Notes: a model not told the origin generated them from the letters alone. Positions 11,247-22,442 are shown, counted from the first letter of the stretch. The stretch: DNA of 37,384 nt from Fomitopsis serialis (GCF_022376445.1 NW_025955339.1:1-37384); one strand, 5' to 3'. A program made the numbers and translations.

Positions 11247-13535
11247 ATGGTTGAAGGCCGTTGTTTCAAGACGCCTGGCAGTTTTGATGTCGTCATCAAT
11301 GGTCGTGCTTTGAGCGTAGAGCGCAAACGGCAGTGGTTACTCACTGACCTCGGATACTCCGGTGGCGTCACAGGATGGGTAATAAATATCATATGTCTGG
11401 CTGTGAACTGGATATACAGAGATTTTCAAGAACGACGGCAATCAATCGCTGGGGGGGACAATTTGTGGTTCCTCTTGGCTGATGTTACCGACTTCAACCC
11501 TGTAAGCGCACCGTTTTGAACTGTCGCGTCGTGTCTACTCATTACGCAAAATAGGTGTGCACTTCGGCATACACCCTGAAGGGAAGGTTGACGTTGGAGG
11601 ACTTATACTCAGTGCGTCCGCTCGTTTATGCAAAACTACTGTCCATGACGTATCATACAGGCAGCGCAGCGCCAGTCCGAAAGGTTCCCGAAGTACAAGC
11701 AACGGGTAACGTCTGTACTCAGAAGATTTCACGGCGCCCGCTTTGAAGAGGACCCAGATTTCAACCTCAAGAACCACATTCACGCCGTCAGTCTCCCGGA
11801 ACCTGCCGGGAAACACGAATTGAATGATTTGGTTCGTGGGTTCTGCTCCATTGTCTGTATTTCTTCTTGCTAGTGATGCTTAGATGCTGTACCAGATGGG
11901 CAAGGTCATTGCTCAAGAGTGGGACCTGAAGCACCCGCTGTGGGAGGCCATCCTTGTTCAGAACTACAGGGACGAGACCGGCGCTGAGAGTGCATTGATC
12001 ATGAGAGGGTGGGTTTACTCTGTGTCTGTATCTGAGTACTCGCTGTTCCAACGCTCTATAGTCACCACGCCCTCGCAGATGGTCAAGGCTTTGCTATCAG
12101 CCAGCTATACATCACTTCGTACCGCGACGAGCTCGTACACAAGATGGACTCGACGGCGCACTACCTCCATGCGGCGAAGCGAGGAAAGGTGTTACCTTCC
12201 GAGCTCTACCACTCTCTCCGGCCGCTCGACACGCTGGCGACGAATCCATATACCGCATCGCCGCTCAAACTCGTCATGGCCTGCATGTTCTGGTTTGTAT
12301 ACGTCGTCTTGACGTTTGTCGGCCTCTTCTGGAGTGTCTACCAAGCTGTACACTTGGCCGCTCTCTTCCCCCTTACCTGCTGGCGCGTCGACAGGCTCAC
12401 AGGGCCCCAGCCGGGCCCGCGCGTGACGGAGCGGGAGTTTGCCAGCTCGCGCGTGTTCAGCATCAAGGACATCAAGCTCTGCCAGCAAGCGTTTTCTGGC
12501 GCGAAGCCTGGTCGCGCGGTCGCTGGCCTTCCGAAGGAGCAGCGCGGGAAGGCGCGCGCAAAGACGGGGCACGTCACGCTGAACGACGTCGTATGCGCGG
12601 TGATGGCGGACGTACTCGGGAAGGAGATTGCGTCCAGGCCCGCGGATCAGCTGAACGGCCCCTGGGGGTGGATGAAGCGGAAGTTGAGGACGGTGCTGCC
12701 TTCGCCTATCGGTTTCTTCATGTGAGGAGCCAGATTGACTCGATCTCATGCTGCATGCTGATTGTGACGAGGTTGCAGACCGATCAGCGAACGGACTCCC
12801 GATGACTGGTCGATGAGGAACCTGTCGACGGGATGCATCGCGTACTTGAATCCGTCGACGAATGTATCCGACGATGTCACAGTGCACGAGCTTCACACGC
12901 ACATCCACCAATGCCGCAGAGAGCTCTCCATCCTCAAACGCAGCCTGCTTCCGATGCTGTGCTTCCATATCCTGCAGTTGACGGGCCAGTTTCCTGCCCT
13001 GGTCAACCCATCCCTGCTGGCGGAATCGATCCCGAAACTCAAAGAGTTATGTAATCAATGGCTGGTGAAGCCGATATGTGATCTGCTATTGCAGTCATGT
13101 GAGCCCTGGATCGCCTCTACTGTGTTACTAGTACTCACGTTCGTGTAGTCCTCGTTTCCCTGACAAAGTAAGGTACAGTCCTCGTACGCAAGCCAGCTGC
13201 TAACAACGCGGGTGCGTCCAGCATTCCTGGCCCGGCGCAAAGCACAATCACCTTGGAAGGCTCGGAAGTGCTTAACTGGACAGCCCTCCCTCCTCAATTC
13301 GGTAAAGGTAAACCTCCCTGGACTGCCTTACTCGTTGAATACGCCCTCACCGTGACATCATACAGGCACAATTGGAATGGGGATCATCTCGTACGCCGGC
13401 GGACTCTCCATCGTTGTCGCTGCCGATAAAGTGCCGTCCAGCCTCGGTGTCGCGGAACGGATATGTACGGGTTTTGAGGAGCGGTTTGAGCTCTACGTAC
13501 AAAGGGCGCGGGAGATCCTGGACCATCTGGACTGA
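11247..13535 (+). CDS. WS/DGAT-type O-acyltransferase, copy A
   Basis: Bacterial/plant WSD1-type enzyme expected to transfer acyl groups from acyl-CoA to fatty alcohols or diacylglycerol, giving wax esters or triacylglycerol. Nine exons: 11247-11501, 11555-11611, 11661-11831, 11896-12008, 12062-12721, 12779-13098, 13149-13167, 13222-13307, 13366-13535 (616 codons). Seen in order: an N-terminal WES acyltransferase domain with the active-site motif HHALADGQGF, built just after the exon 4/5 junction; a hydrophobic stretch (VMACMFWFVYVVLTFVGLFWSVYQAVHLAALF) likely membrane-embedded; TLNDVVCAVM, the second conserved lobe motif; then the DUF1298 C-terminal domain with LTNIPGP and GIISYAGGLSI. No lesion found. 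It follows the decayed aquaporin in the same orientation. The substrate cannot be read from sequence. Confidence 0.9.
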
Positions 13536-14162
13536 AGAGCTCGATAGAGATCTCTTTATATGCGTTACTGTTCTGGTCATGCTTCTGCTCAACTATCTAC
13601 TAGTAATGCGAGGACGTTACAAGATGATACATGTCAAGTTGCCTCTACCGTAGAATAAGTTGTTAATGGAAGTCATGCCTCCGATGAAACCTCTGTGTGC
13701 GTAAGAATTCGATCCGGGTCATGTCGAACATTTCTTTGACGGTAGGCAGTCTCAGGGCCCGTCTTCGGGCCAGGCAAGGCGTGCTGAACGTTTACGCTCG
13801 ATTCACAAGCATGCCTTAGAAGACGCTTACCGGCCTGTAAGGCTGCTACGGAGACCAGCTTTACCGGCCTTTCGCCGTCTCTTTCCTCCGCTAATGCACA
13901 CGGACACGAGCGAAGATTTAGCACCATATACCGGGATAATTGCTGTCGTCGATTATGCAGTCCGGAGAGCCCGCAACTGGTAAGTACAGGCGTTCACCGT
14001 ATACGGACTATCGTGACCAGAGTGCCGAGCACATTTACCTAGTCTATTGCATGATCCAGATGCTGCGATAAGTGCTAATATTCAAGCAGTCACTATGAAG
14101 CGTTGACTAGCAAATAGAAAAAAACACGTACGACTAAGGATACTTGCGGCTGAACACGAATC
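13536..14162. other. Copy A downstream region
   Basis: No gene recognised. Parts of 13690-13810 resemble sequence downstream of copy B (about 18520-18610) and, more weakly, copy C (about 26960-26990): each has a GGCAARG..GTGNTGAACG-like block. The duplicated unit thus extends past the 3' untranslated region. Confidence 0.5.
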
Positions 14163-14486
14163 TCAGCCATCTCTGGCCATGCTGAAGAGTCCAGACTGGA
14201 CGCGACCTCCTTCCTCGTCCGACAGAGTCTCTACATCCACCTCCGACTGCTCTTCGCGCCCAGCAACCTGAAACCACTGGTACGGCTCCCGCCGATCCCA
14301 TTGATCGTAATACTCTTCAGCATCAGCCTCCCGGCGCAAGCCAATATACTTCAATGTAGGAAGACAGGCGCCAATGACACGAGCATACTGTTCCCAGTGG
14401 GAGGCCTCGCACCACGGTATATGCCCACAGAGTACGATAGCGATCCCTTGGAGGGGCAGAGCTCGGAGAAGCGAGAACTCTTCGGT
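14163..14486 (-). pseudogene. Orphaned last exon of the F-box/LRR gene
   Basis: It encodes TEEFSLLRALPLQGIAIVLCGHIPW, then ASHWEQYARVIGACLPTLKYIGLRR and an acidic tail, ending at TGA 14163-14165. The homologous exon of the sister gene starts at 37317 (IDIFSLLRTLPLKGIAIVLQGH). It joins in phase to the 14603-15718 frame through intron 14487-14542, but the TAG at 14603 comes first, so it should not be translated from that start. Confidence 0.7.
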
Positions 14487-14602
14487 CTGCTCACACTTCA
14501 CGGTCACCGGATGTGATACTTAGATAAAGTCCCAATACTCACTAACAAGGCCCCAGCGTCCTCCTCGGTCAAGCTCCTGTCATTCTCGCGATGGCTCCAA
14601 CG

Positions 14603-15718
14603 CTAACTAGGTGCTATAGCGACTCTCATGCAGCGAATTGAGGGCGCATGACGAGCTATGATCGCATACGTGCTCGGATCAGCCCTGCACCCTAATACGA
14701 CAGGCAAGGTGCATTGCAGCATAACGGTGGTAGGTCCCCAGCGGGGTGGGCCGGTCATACCGGGTAGCATACTAAACATGCCTGGGCGAAAATCCCAACC
14801 CATATCCAAGTGTCGAACCGGATGTTGCAGAGGGAGAGGACACCCCGAGGAGACAAAGTCGAGCTTTTGCCATTGACTGATGGGCAGCATGTCAGCGGAA
14901 GATTCCACTTCGATGCACAGACAGCGTAGGTTGGGGAAAGCGCGGGCCATGGCTTGTAAATTGACTGAATCACCACGAACGAGTTCGAGTTCACGAACAG
15001 CAGGCCAAACTGTGTGTGGTTCAAGCTCCTCTATGATGTTCAAGCCTCCATGGAGACTCAGAACCTCCAGGGATTCAGTGAGGTTGCTTAGAAAGCGGTC
15101 ATCCCCAAAGGCGTGATCGCCCCACTCCGTCTCTCGATCGTTATCTTCGACGACGCGGAGTTCGACTTTCCTGGGGCGACTGTGCATTCTGGAGAGAACG
15201 CCGAGCGTCGACACGTCGGCGTCCCAGAAACAGACCTCCTGGAGACGGGGGAGGCTTGCTATAGCATCTACGAGCTGCGGCACATCATCAAAGATATCTT
15301 CTGCGCAGCAAATGGAGATCTTGCGTAGTTCCACTGCACCTCGAATGATGTCCGCGAGCGGTGCTGCAAGACTGAAGGTGTACGTTGGCGGTTTGGTATC
15401 TGAGCCTCGTTCGCCTCGTTCGCCCCGTTCGACGCAAAAAGCATCGTCTCCGAGGGTAAGAGCCTTGAGCTTTCGGAGGCGATCGGACGCATACGGTGAG
15501 TCGAGCATGTAAGCGCGGAAGCCCTCGAAGAGCTCAGGATAAGCCAATGACGAGCGTTTTGCGCCCGGTAAGCGTAGCCAGGGAAGCGGGAATTCGATTT
15601 CTTCTAAGAAATGGGGTACCGCTAGATTGTGGCCGTCGCGGCAGGTCATGGAGAATTGGAGGGCCTCATATGGGTTTGCGAATGACAGAACGATATCGAG
15701 GACGTCCCATTTCAACAT
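14603..15718 (-). CDS. F-box/LRR-like protein, apparently truncated by an in-frame TAG
   Basis: Paralogue of the gene at 36067. It reads MLKWDVLDIVLSFANPYEAL, an F-box-like N terminus (LKWDVLDIVLSF, SMTCRDGHNL), then leucine-rich repeat-type segments (LPRLQEVCFWDADVSTLGVLS, ESLEVLSLHGGLNIIEELEPH, FPNLRCLCIEV) and ends IRCMRVAIAPS at TAG 14603-14605. The sister gene has no stop at this point and continues to a final exon. Here the same continuation is present (codons to 14543, a 56-nt intron 14487-14542, then 14486-14163) but lies behind the TAG. The start is also displaced: the position of the sister's ATG reads GGG, and the first ATG is at 15718. An acidic Glu-Arg-Gly duplication (ERGERGERG) marks this copy. 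It may act as a shortened protein or be dying. Confidence 0.7.
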   Translation of the reverse strand: MLKWDVLDIVLSFANPYEALQFSMTCRDGHNLAVPHFLEEIEFPLPWLRLPGAKRSSLAYPELFEGFRAYMLDSPYASDRLRKLKALTLGDDAFCVERGERGERGSDTKPPTYTFSLAAPLADIIRGAVELRKISICCAEDIFDDVPQLVDAIASLPRLQEVCFWDADVSTLGVLSRMHSRPRKVELRVVEDNDRETEWGDHAFGDDRFLSNLTESLEVLSLHGGLNIIEELEPHTVWPAVRELELVRGDSVNLQAMARAFPNLRCLCIEVESSADMLPISQWQKLDFVSSGCPLPLQHPVRHLDMGWDFRPGMFSMLPGMTGPPRWGPTTVMLQCTLPVVLGCRADPSTYAIIARHAPSIRCMRVAIAPS

Positions 15719-15966
15719 GGAGGACCTCCCCGTGGTCGTCGCAGTCAACTGGTCTATTCATGTGTGAGCACGGTCAATTAGTCCATTCGCCATAGGCCCT
15801 CAAGCCCAGCTCACCTGTCCGCAAGGACTACACAATGCAGACGAAGTAGCGGAGAGATGCAACGTTTGCAAGTCAGTATAGATGGTCGTGACGGTGGGAG
15901 AAAGAGAATGGCCATCTGCTGCCAATCTGCTGCAGTGACGATTCGACTTCAGATAATGAAACTCAG

Positions 15967-15991
15967 GTAAGTAAGTTACTAACTTACTTAC
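15967..15991. repeat. 25-nt perfect palindrome
   Basis: Two 12-nt arms, GTAAGTAAGTTA and its reverse complement, flank one central C. It lies about 130-150 bases before the start codon of acyltransferase copy B. A hairpin or a dimer-binding site are both possible. Confidence 0.8.
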
Positions 15992-16069
15992 AGTAAGTTT
16001 TTAGAGACGCCGACGGCCCGACGCCACAATGACGCTCCTCTACTACAACTGCCGCGCCGCGAGGGGATC

Positions 16070-16078
16070 TATTTAATA
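16070..16078 (+). promoter_or_regulatory. TATA-like element, copy B
   Basis: TATTTAATA lies about 40 bases before the ATG at 16118, closer than in copies A and C. The surrounding 15719-16117 contains no other recognised feature except the palindrome. Confidence 0.35.
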
Positions 16079-16117
16079 TTTGCGCCCTCACCACCTGTCG
16101 GGTCACATAGGCCACAG

Positions 16118-18384
16118 ATGGTCGAAGATGATCTTCTCAAAATGCCAGGCAGCTTTGATGTCGGCAACAACGCGCTGAACGTGGAGCACAAGCTGCAGTG
16201 GTCGCTCACTGACCTCGAACGCACCGGTGGCCTCACAGGGTGGGTCGCAAAGTTGTTGCTGTCCGCTGGCGATTGGATCGACAACGAACTTGAAGAGCGA
16301 CGACAGTCGATTGGAGGGATAGACAACTTGTGGTTCCTCTTGACCGAGGCTGCCGACTTCAACCCGGTGAGTGCACCGTCTACGTCAGGTCGTGCTTAGT
16401 TCTAACACAGAACAGGTGTGCGCGTCGACGTACATTCTGAAGGGGAAGTTGACGTTAGAGGAGTTATACAAGGTGCGTTTGCTCCTTCTTGATCATCCGA
16501 AAGTGACTTTCCCGACTGCATCACACAGGCAGCACACCGCCAGTCAGAGAAGTTCCCTAAATACAAGCAACGGGCAACCTCTGTGTGCAGGCGGTTCCAC
16601 GGCGCCCGCTTCGAAGAGGACCCTGATTTTGATCTCAAGAATCATATACATGCTGTCGCTCTTCCAGAACCAGCGGGGCAACACGAATTGAACGACTTGG
16701 TCCGTGAGTTCTACTCCACTGGCTGAGTGTCTCCGTGTCAAACTGTTGTATCAGATGGGCAAGTTCATCGCTCAAGATTGGGACCTGAAACGTCCGCTGT
16801 GGGAGATGGTGCTGGTGGAGAACTACCGGGACGAGACCGGCGCTGAGAGTGCGTTGCTCACGAGAGGGTGTGTCTGTTCCTCATCTCAGCCACTTAAAGT
16901 TTTCCGACGCGTAATAGCCACCACGCCCTCGCAGATGGTCAGGGATTTGTTATTAGCCAGCTCTACATCACGTCGTATCACGACGAGCTCGTCCAAAAGA
17001 TGCACTCGACGGCGGACTACCTCCACGCAGCGAAGAGAGGAAAGGTGCTACCTTCTAAGCTTCACCGCTCTCTTCGACCGCTCGACTCGCTGGCGACGAG
17101 TCCGTATACCGCACCGCTGCTCGAACTCATGATGGCCTGTGCGTTCTGGTCTGTATACGCCGTCTCGACGTTCGTCGGTCTCTTCTGGAGCGTCTACCAA
17201 GCCGTCCATCAAACCGCCCTTTTCCTCCTCACCTGCTGGCGCGTCGACATGCTCACGGGGCCACAGCCAGGCCCGCGCGTGGCCGAGCGGGAGTTCGCGA
17301 GCTCGCGCGTGTTCAGCATAAAGGATGTCAAGCTCTGCCAGCAGGCGTTCTCTGGCGCGAAGCCTGGTAGCGCGGTCGCTGGCGTTCCGAAGGAGCAGCG
17401 GGAGAAGGTGCGCGCGAAAGCGGGGCACGTCACGCTGAATGACGTCGTATGCGCGGTAATGGCGGACGTGCTCGGGAAGGAGGTCGCGTCGAGGCCCGCA
17501 GACCAGCTGAACGGCCCCTGGGAGCGGATGAAGCGGAAGTTGAGGACGGTGCTGCCTTCGCCTATCGGGTTCTTTATGTGAGGAGCAAGGTTACTCTCGC
17601 ACTGAATGCTGATTGTGACGAGGTTGCAGACCGATGAGCACGCGCGCTCCCGGCGACTGGTCGATGCGTAATCTCTCGACGGGGTCCATCGTGTACTTGA
17701 ACCCGTCGACGAATGTATCCGACGACGTCACAGTGCACGAGCTTCACGCGCACATCCACCAGTGCCGCGGAGAGCTCTCAATCCTTAAACACAGCCTCCT
17801 GCCGGCGTTGTGCTTCCATATCCTGCAGTTGACCGGACAGGTTCCTGCGCTGTTGGATCTCTCCCTGCTGGCGAATCCGACCAAGGACCTCAAAGAGCTA
17901 TTCAACAAATGGCTGATGAGGCCGATATATAACATGGTATTGCAATCATGTAAGCCCCGCATAGCCTCCGCCCGACGACCTGTACTCACGTCCGTACAGT
18001 CCCCGTTGTTCTGACAAAGTAAGACGCGGAACCTCGTAGCACAGACTAGCTGCTAACTACACACTTCCATCCAGTGTTCCCGGCCCTGCAAACAGCACGA
18101 TCACCTTGCAAGGCACGGAGGTGCTCAAATGGACAGCACTCCCTCCCCAAGGCGGTAAAGGTAAGCCTTGTGACTGCCTTGCTCGTTGACCACGCTCTCA
18201 TCGTTACATCATAGGCACAATTGGGATGGGGATCATTTCGTATGCCGGCGGACTCTCCATAGCCGTTGCTGCCGATAAAGTATCGTCGAGCCTTGGAGTC
18301 GCGGAACGTATATGCGCGGGATTTGAGGAGCGGTTTGAGCTCTACGTCAAAAGGGCGCGGGAGGTCGTGGACCATCTGGACTAA
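16118..18384 (+). CDS. WS/DGAT-type O-acyltransferase, copy B
   Basis: Same family and exon plan as copies A and C: 16118-16366, 16416-16472, 16529-16699, 16755-16867, 16918-17577, 17630-17949, 18000-18018, 18075-18160, 18215-18384 (614 codons, one frame). HHALADGQGF is present directly after the exon 4/5 junction, TLNDVVCAVMADV in exon 5, and VLTNVPGPANSTITL across the tiny exon 7/8 junction. The hydrophobic segment is MMACAFWSVYAVSTFVGLFW. Exon 1 differs most from A and C (LLKMPGSFDVGNNALNVEHK). This copy has no aquaporin upstream; instead the F-box/LRR gene lies divergently to its left. No lesion found. Confidence 0.9.
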
Positions 18385-18924
18385 AACAGACATACCTCAG
18401 GGTGCGTTCCAAATCCGTTCCTTACATTAGTTTTATTGTTCGATTGCGAGGACGTTATAGGATGATACACGTACACCTGCCTTTCTCAATACTGTAGGAT
18501 TTGTTAATGCACTCCTCCGCTGAGCGCGGGCGTTCGATCCGGGCGTTGTGGCTAGGGACGGGCAAGCCGCTGGCAAAGCGTGGTGAACGTTGGCGTGTGC
18601 CAGTGACTTGAAGCTTGCTTCAGCAGTCTCTCGCTCTCTTGTCTCCTTTGCTTAATTAACGCATGGCACGGATAGTAACAAAGGTCGATCTTGCATCCCA
18701 GGATGGTTCAAGTTGACGTCAACGAGCAACACTCTGATGTCTCGTCTCGCGCGAGCAACAGCGCGTCGGCGCCTGCACACAGTGATCTCCTCTTGTCGTC
18801 GCTGCAACGACTGGTTTTGTACTTCTGGGGATATCCTACTTACTTACTTACTTACTTACTGTGAGGAGTCTCGTAGCGATATGATCTTGGGCGCGTAAAC
18901 AAATGTGGCTGCCACTGGCTAGTA
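18385..18924. other. Copy B downstream and left flank of the transposon
   Basis: No gene recognised. It ends with the block matching 9698-9735, the upstream part of the aquaporin unit, and the last two bases TA (18923-18924) are the left target duplication of the transposon. Confidence 0.5.
18837..18860. repeat. Tetranucleotide microsatellite (TACT)6
   Basis: Six exact copies of TACT, 24 bases, just upstream of the aquaporin-unit homology block. Confidence 0.95.
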
Positions 18925-21900
18925 AGATAGCGGACACCAGGAACAACCTCCCCTTATGTAAGCAGCGCGCCACCGCCGCCGCCGTCCTGTATAGCGTCGG
19001 GGCACATGTCATTTTCTTCTATCTATCTAATAGGAACTTGTCTAGAGTACACGAACTTTGAGTCCTATTCAGTATCTTGACGAAATTCGAGATGGTTGTC
19101 AAAATATTGTTCACACATTGCTCTCGTCGTCTATCGACTCCTTTCCGAATTCTACGACGACTGGCATGGTTTCGAATTTTACCGCCCAGCCGGTTTGGCG
19201 CGTCACGTGGTCTAAGCGCTCGATAAAGCGCTCACCCAAGCAGTCGAACAAATGCAACTGTACATGTCATAGACTCGTAAATCGACGCACGCACATGGGA
19301 AAACCATCGAAAGCGAAGAAGGCTCGCACGAGAAACCTTGCCGCAGCACGCAAACAACATCACAGTGGTCGAAACATCGAAGAGACCTCATCTGGCAATG
19401 TTCGACCAACAAAACGGAGACGACTCTCACGAGAAGTCGTCGAAGCATGCGCAGAGAGTGCTTCGCAGCCCGGCGAATCTCGCAGCAGTCATGCGGAGCA
19501 GCCTCTCCATGAAGTCGCGCCGGCGCTGAACACTGACGAGTGCGCCATGCCCGAGTCAGTGCCAGTGGACCTAGCCAATGACTCAGACTCAGACTCGGAG
19601 TCCGAGGCCAGCTGTGACAGTGACATCGAAATGGATGAGGAAGAGGAGTCCGAAAGGGAGGCAGTTCTCCTCGAGTTTGCCAGGGTTCTGCAACAAGCCC
19701 ATGACACAGCTGTCAGGAAGGAACGAGAACGTCGAGCTGGCGAGAAGCGGCCGACTCACTACACCAGGAATTCGAAACGGACAACGCAGAGGAGAGCGGC
19801 AGAGAGGCGAGGCCTTGCGAAGAAGGGCTACCATTCGATTCAGCGATGGTTCACGCCATCAAACGGGGCGGCCGCGGAACGCACGGCGGTTGGCCCTGAC
19901 GCAATGCCAGTTGCTGCTGCGGTGGCTGCCAGTGCAAGCGACTCGGACTCGGAGCCTGAACCAGTCAGTGCCCTCAGTGCGTGCAATCCGGACGCCATGA
20001 TTGCTACGTCACCGAGAAGTCCTGACGCGATGTCCACGCCTGAGGCCGGTGCGAGTTGCGACTCGGAGCGAGATGAGCACGTCCGACTCGGGCTTGCTCT
20101 GGGCACGTTCCAAACAGAAACTCGGAGCGAGGCACTGGTAGCTGCCGCTCCGAGTCTAGTATCCGAGTCAGTGCACCCGGCGGCGAGTCAGGCAGTGGTT
20201 CATTCTGCGAGCGCATATGAGCACGAGGGAGTCATGCTGGGAAACACCCAGGTCGGAAATGAGCACCCGAGCTCTCAGACACAACCTGTGAGCCCTGAAT
20301 TTGCTCGGAGTTGCACAATGACACTGAGGAAGTTGTTTGATAAATGGTAGAATGTCAATGAGTCGGACGCACCGCCGAGTACTATACAAGCTCCACGCTT
20401 TTCGCATGAAGCACACCGTGCTGTCGAGGACATGCTGAAAGACCTGCGACTGGGTAGTCAACACCCTGAAAATGCGGTCGACAATGCCTTGAATAGTCTC
20501 TCGTACAAGGACTTCCCAGCGTTACGTTCGGCGCAACAGCGACTCACCTGGAAGGTGAAAGACAAAAAACTCGATGTTGTTCTTCGTGCCCGCGTTACAG
20601 CGATGTTAGGCACGTTGAACTTCTATCTCGATCCCGACTTGACCTTCACCTGGCGTGAGTCGTCGACACTTGCAGCAAAAGCTGCGGGGCGTAGTGCAGA
20701 CTATGGACGTACCGTGCGCCGATGGCTACACCAATACCTCAACACCTCGCAGCTGCCCCTCCATCGATATTGCCGCCCTCACAGGTCCATCCTTGATGAC
20801 GAAGACCTTTCCGAGACCATACAAGGCCATTTGATGAATATTGCAAAGACGGGCTTCATCCGTGCGCAGGATATTGTCGACTTCATCTCGAGCGAAGACA
20901 TGCAGGACAAGCTTGGTGGAAGGATGTCGATTTCGGAACGGACGGCTCGGCGGTGGCTGCACAAACTAGACTGGCGATACAAGAAGCTTGCAAACGGAAT
21001 GTACATCGATGGCCATGAGCGAGAGGATGTGGTCAAGTATCGCCGTGCGTTTATTGACCGTTGGACGGAGTACGAGAAGCGGATGGTAATTTATGACAAC
21101 AACGGGAATGTTGAGAGAATTCCTCAGGGATTCCCGATTCCTGGTGGCCGTCCTTTCCGCCTCATATGCAACACCCAAGATGAATCAACCTTCTACGCAC
21201 ACGATCGTCGCAAAACAAAGTGGACGCATGCGTCAGAGCGTGCAAAACCTGTCCGCAAGGGTGAAGGATCATCGCTTATGGTATCCGACTTTTTGACCAT
21301 TGAGTGGGGCCGATTACAACACGGAGACCAGTGAGTTCGTCTATCTACTGTTATCAGACATGCTCACGTTCCGCCTTAGGGAAGCAAGAGTCCTATTTGA
21401 AGCTGGAAAAAACCGGCAAGGTTATTTCACAGCAGAGGATCTCCTCGCACAGGTCGACACGGCGATCGATATTTTCGAAGAGAAGACCAATGGCTTTGCA
21501 ACAGGGCTGTTCCTATTCGACAATGCGCCTAGTCACCAAAGACGGGCACCGGATGCACTGTCTGCGAGGTACATGCCCAAGAACCCCTCTGCGACATGGC
21601 TTCCGAAAGGCGGATCTCGCATGCGTCTCGGCCTGCTCCCGAACGGCGAGCCGCAGGACTTCTACTTCTCCCTCGATCATCCAAATATGCCAGGATGGTT
21701 CAAAGGGATGGAGATCATCATCCGCGAACGTGGATTGTGGCCAGATGGTGGCCTGAAGGCCCAATGCGATGGATTCAAGTGCGAGTCGGGGCGTACTGAC
21801 TGCTGCTGCCGACGACTCTTGTTTGTTCAGCCAGACTTTGTGTCGCAGAAGTCACAGCTAGAGGAGTACATAGAGTCTCGGGGCCACATCTGTGACTTCT

Positions 21901-22442
21901 ATCCGAAGTTCCATCCCGAGCTCAACTTCATTGAACAGTACTGGGGTGCAGCGAAGCTCCGTTACCGACAGAGCCCGAAGACATCTGACATCAATGAAAT
22001 GAGGGAAAATGTCAAGGCCTGCCTCGATGATGTTTCAAGACTACAGATCGTGCGGTATGTAGTCTTGCATTCTATAGTATTGTTTCATTGAAGAGACTAC
22101 ACCTTGTTAGATATGCAAATCGTTCTGCACGTTTTATATCAGCATACTCGCAAGGCCTTGATGGTGCCGAGGCATACTGGACAAACCGCAAGTATCACGG
22201 TCATCGGACTTTACCAGCAAGCATGGCTGCGAAGTTGAAGAAGGAATTCTTAGAGAAGCATAATTCGGCTAGTACAGTGTCTACTAGTCAATGAAATATT
22301 GCTTCGCCCGCTAGCCTTGACCTCCTCCTGCTGCTCGTCCATGGGCGCCTATGTTCGTTTTGCTCCCAAGGCAAGATTTGGCGGTGGGAATGTATGACAT
22401 AAGCGCTTACGTAAGGGGGGTTGTTCCTGGTGTCCGCTATCT
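18925..22442 (+). mobile_element. DNA transposon with ~38-bp terminal inverted repeats and TA target duplication
   Basis: The left end starts AGATAGCGGACACCAGGAAC and continues CAACCTCCCCTTATGTAAGC. The right end, read on the minus strand from 22442, starts with the same 24 bases and continues CCCCTTACGTAAGC, so the ends differ by only about two changes over 38 bases. Both ends are flanked by TA (18923-18924 and 22443-22444). The element is 3518 bp and carries one transposase. TA duplication and a DDE core fit the IS630/Tc1/mariner-like group, although the transposase is atypical. It sits in the promoter of the intact aquaporin. Confidence 0.9.
19295..22294 (+). pseudogene. DDE transposase with one in-frame TAG
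   Basis: Coding exons 19295-21330, 21380-22054 and 22111-22294; the introns are 49 and 56 nt. The N-terminal third is basic, then Ser/Asp/Glu-rich (DSDSDSESEASCDSD, DEEEESE). After that come helix-turn-helix-like segments (SISERTARRWLHKLDWRYKKL) and the catalytic core: Asp in NTQDES (codon at 21179), Asp in FDNAPSH (21519) and Glu in NFIEQYWG (21933). The last exon holds RYANRSARFISAYSQGL. A TAG at 20348-20350 (DKW-stop-NVNES) interrupts the frame, one transition from CAG; both sides are in the same frame and no intron removes it. The frame is open upstream to 19058, but the ATG at 19295 is a better start (MGKPSKAKKAR). Otherwise intact, so inactivation looks recent or is a sequence error. 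Confidence 0.82.

Noticed and set aside
12062..12090. BAHD acyltransferase assignment from the HxxxD motif
   Set aside because: The motif is HHxxxDG, no DFGWG motif follows, and the TLNDVV and NVPGP motifs fit the WS/DGAT family.
18837..18860. TACT repeats as a telomere-like or CRISPR-like array
   Set aside because: Only six perfect 4-nt units without spacers; an ordinary microsatellite.
20340..20390. An intron removing the TAG at 20348
   Set aside because: The only donor (GTAGAA) with the nearest acceptor (TATACAAG) shifts the frame into a quick stop; direct readthrough keeps the frame.
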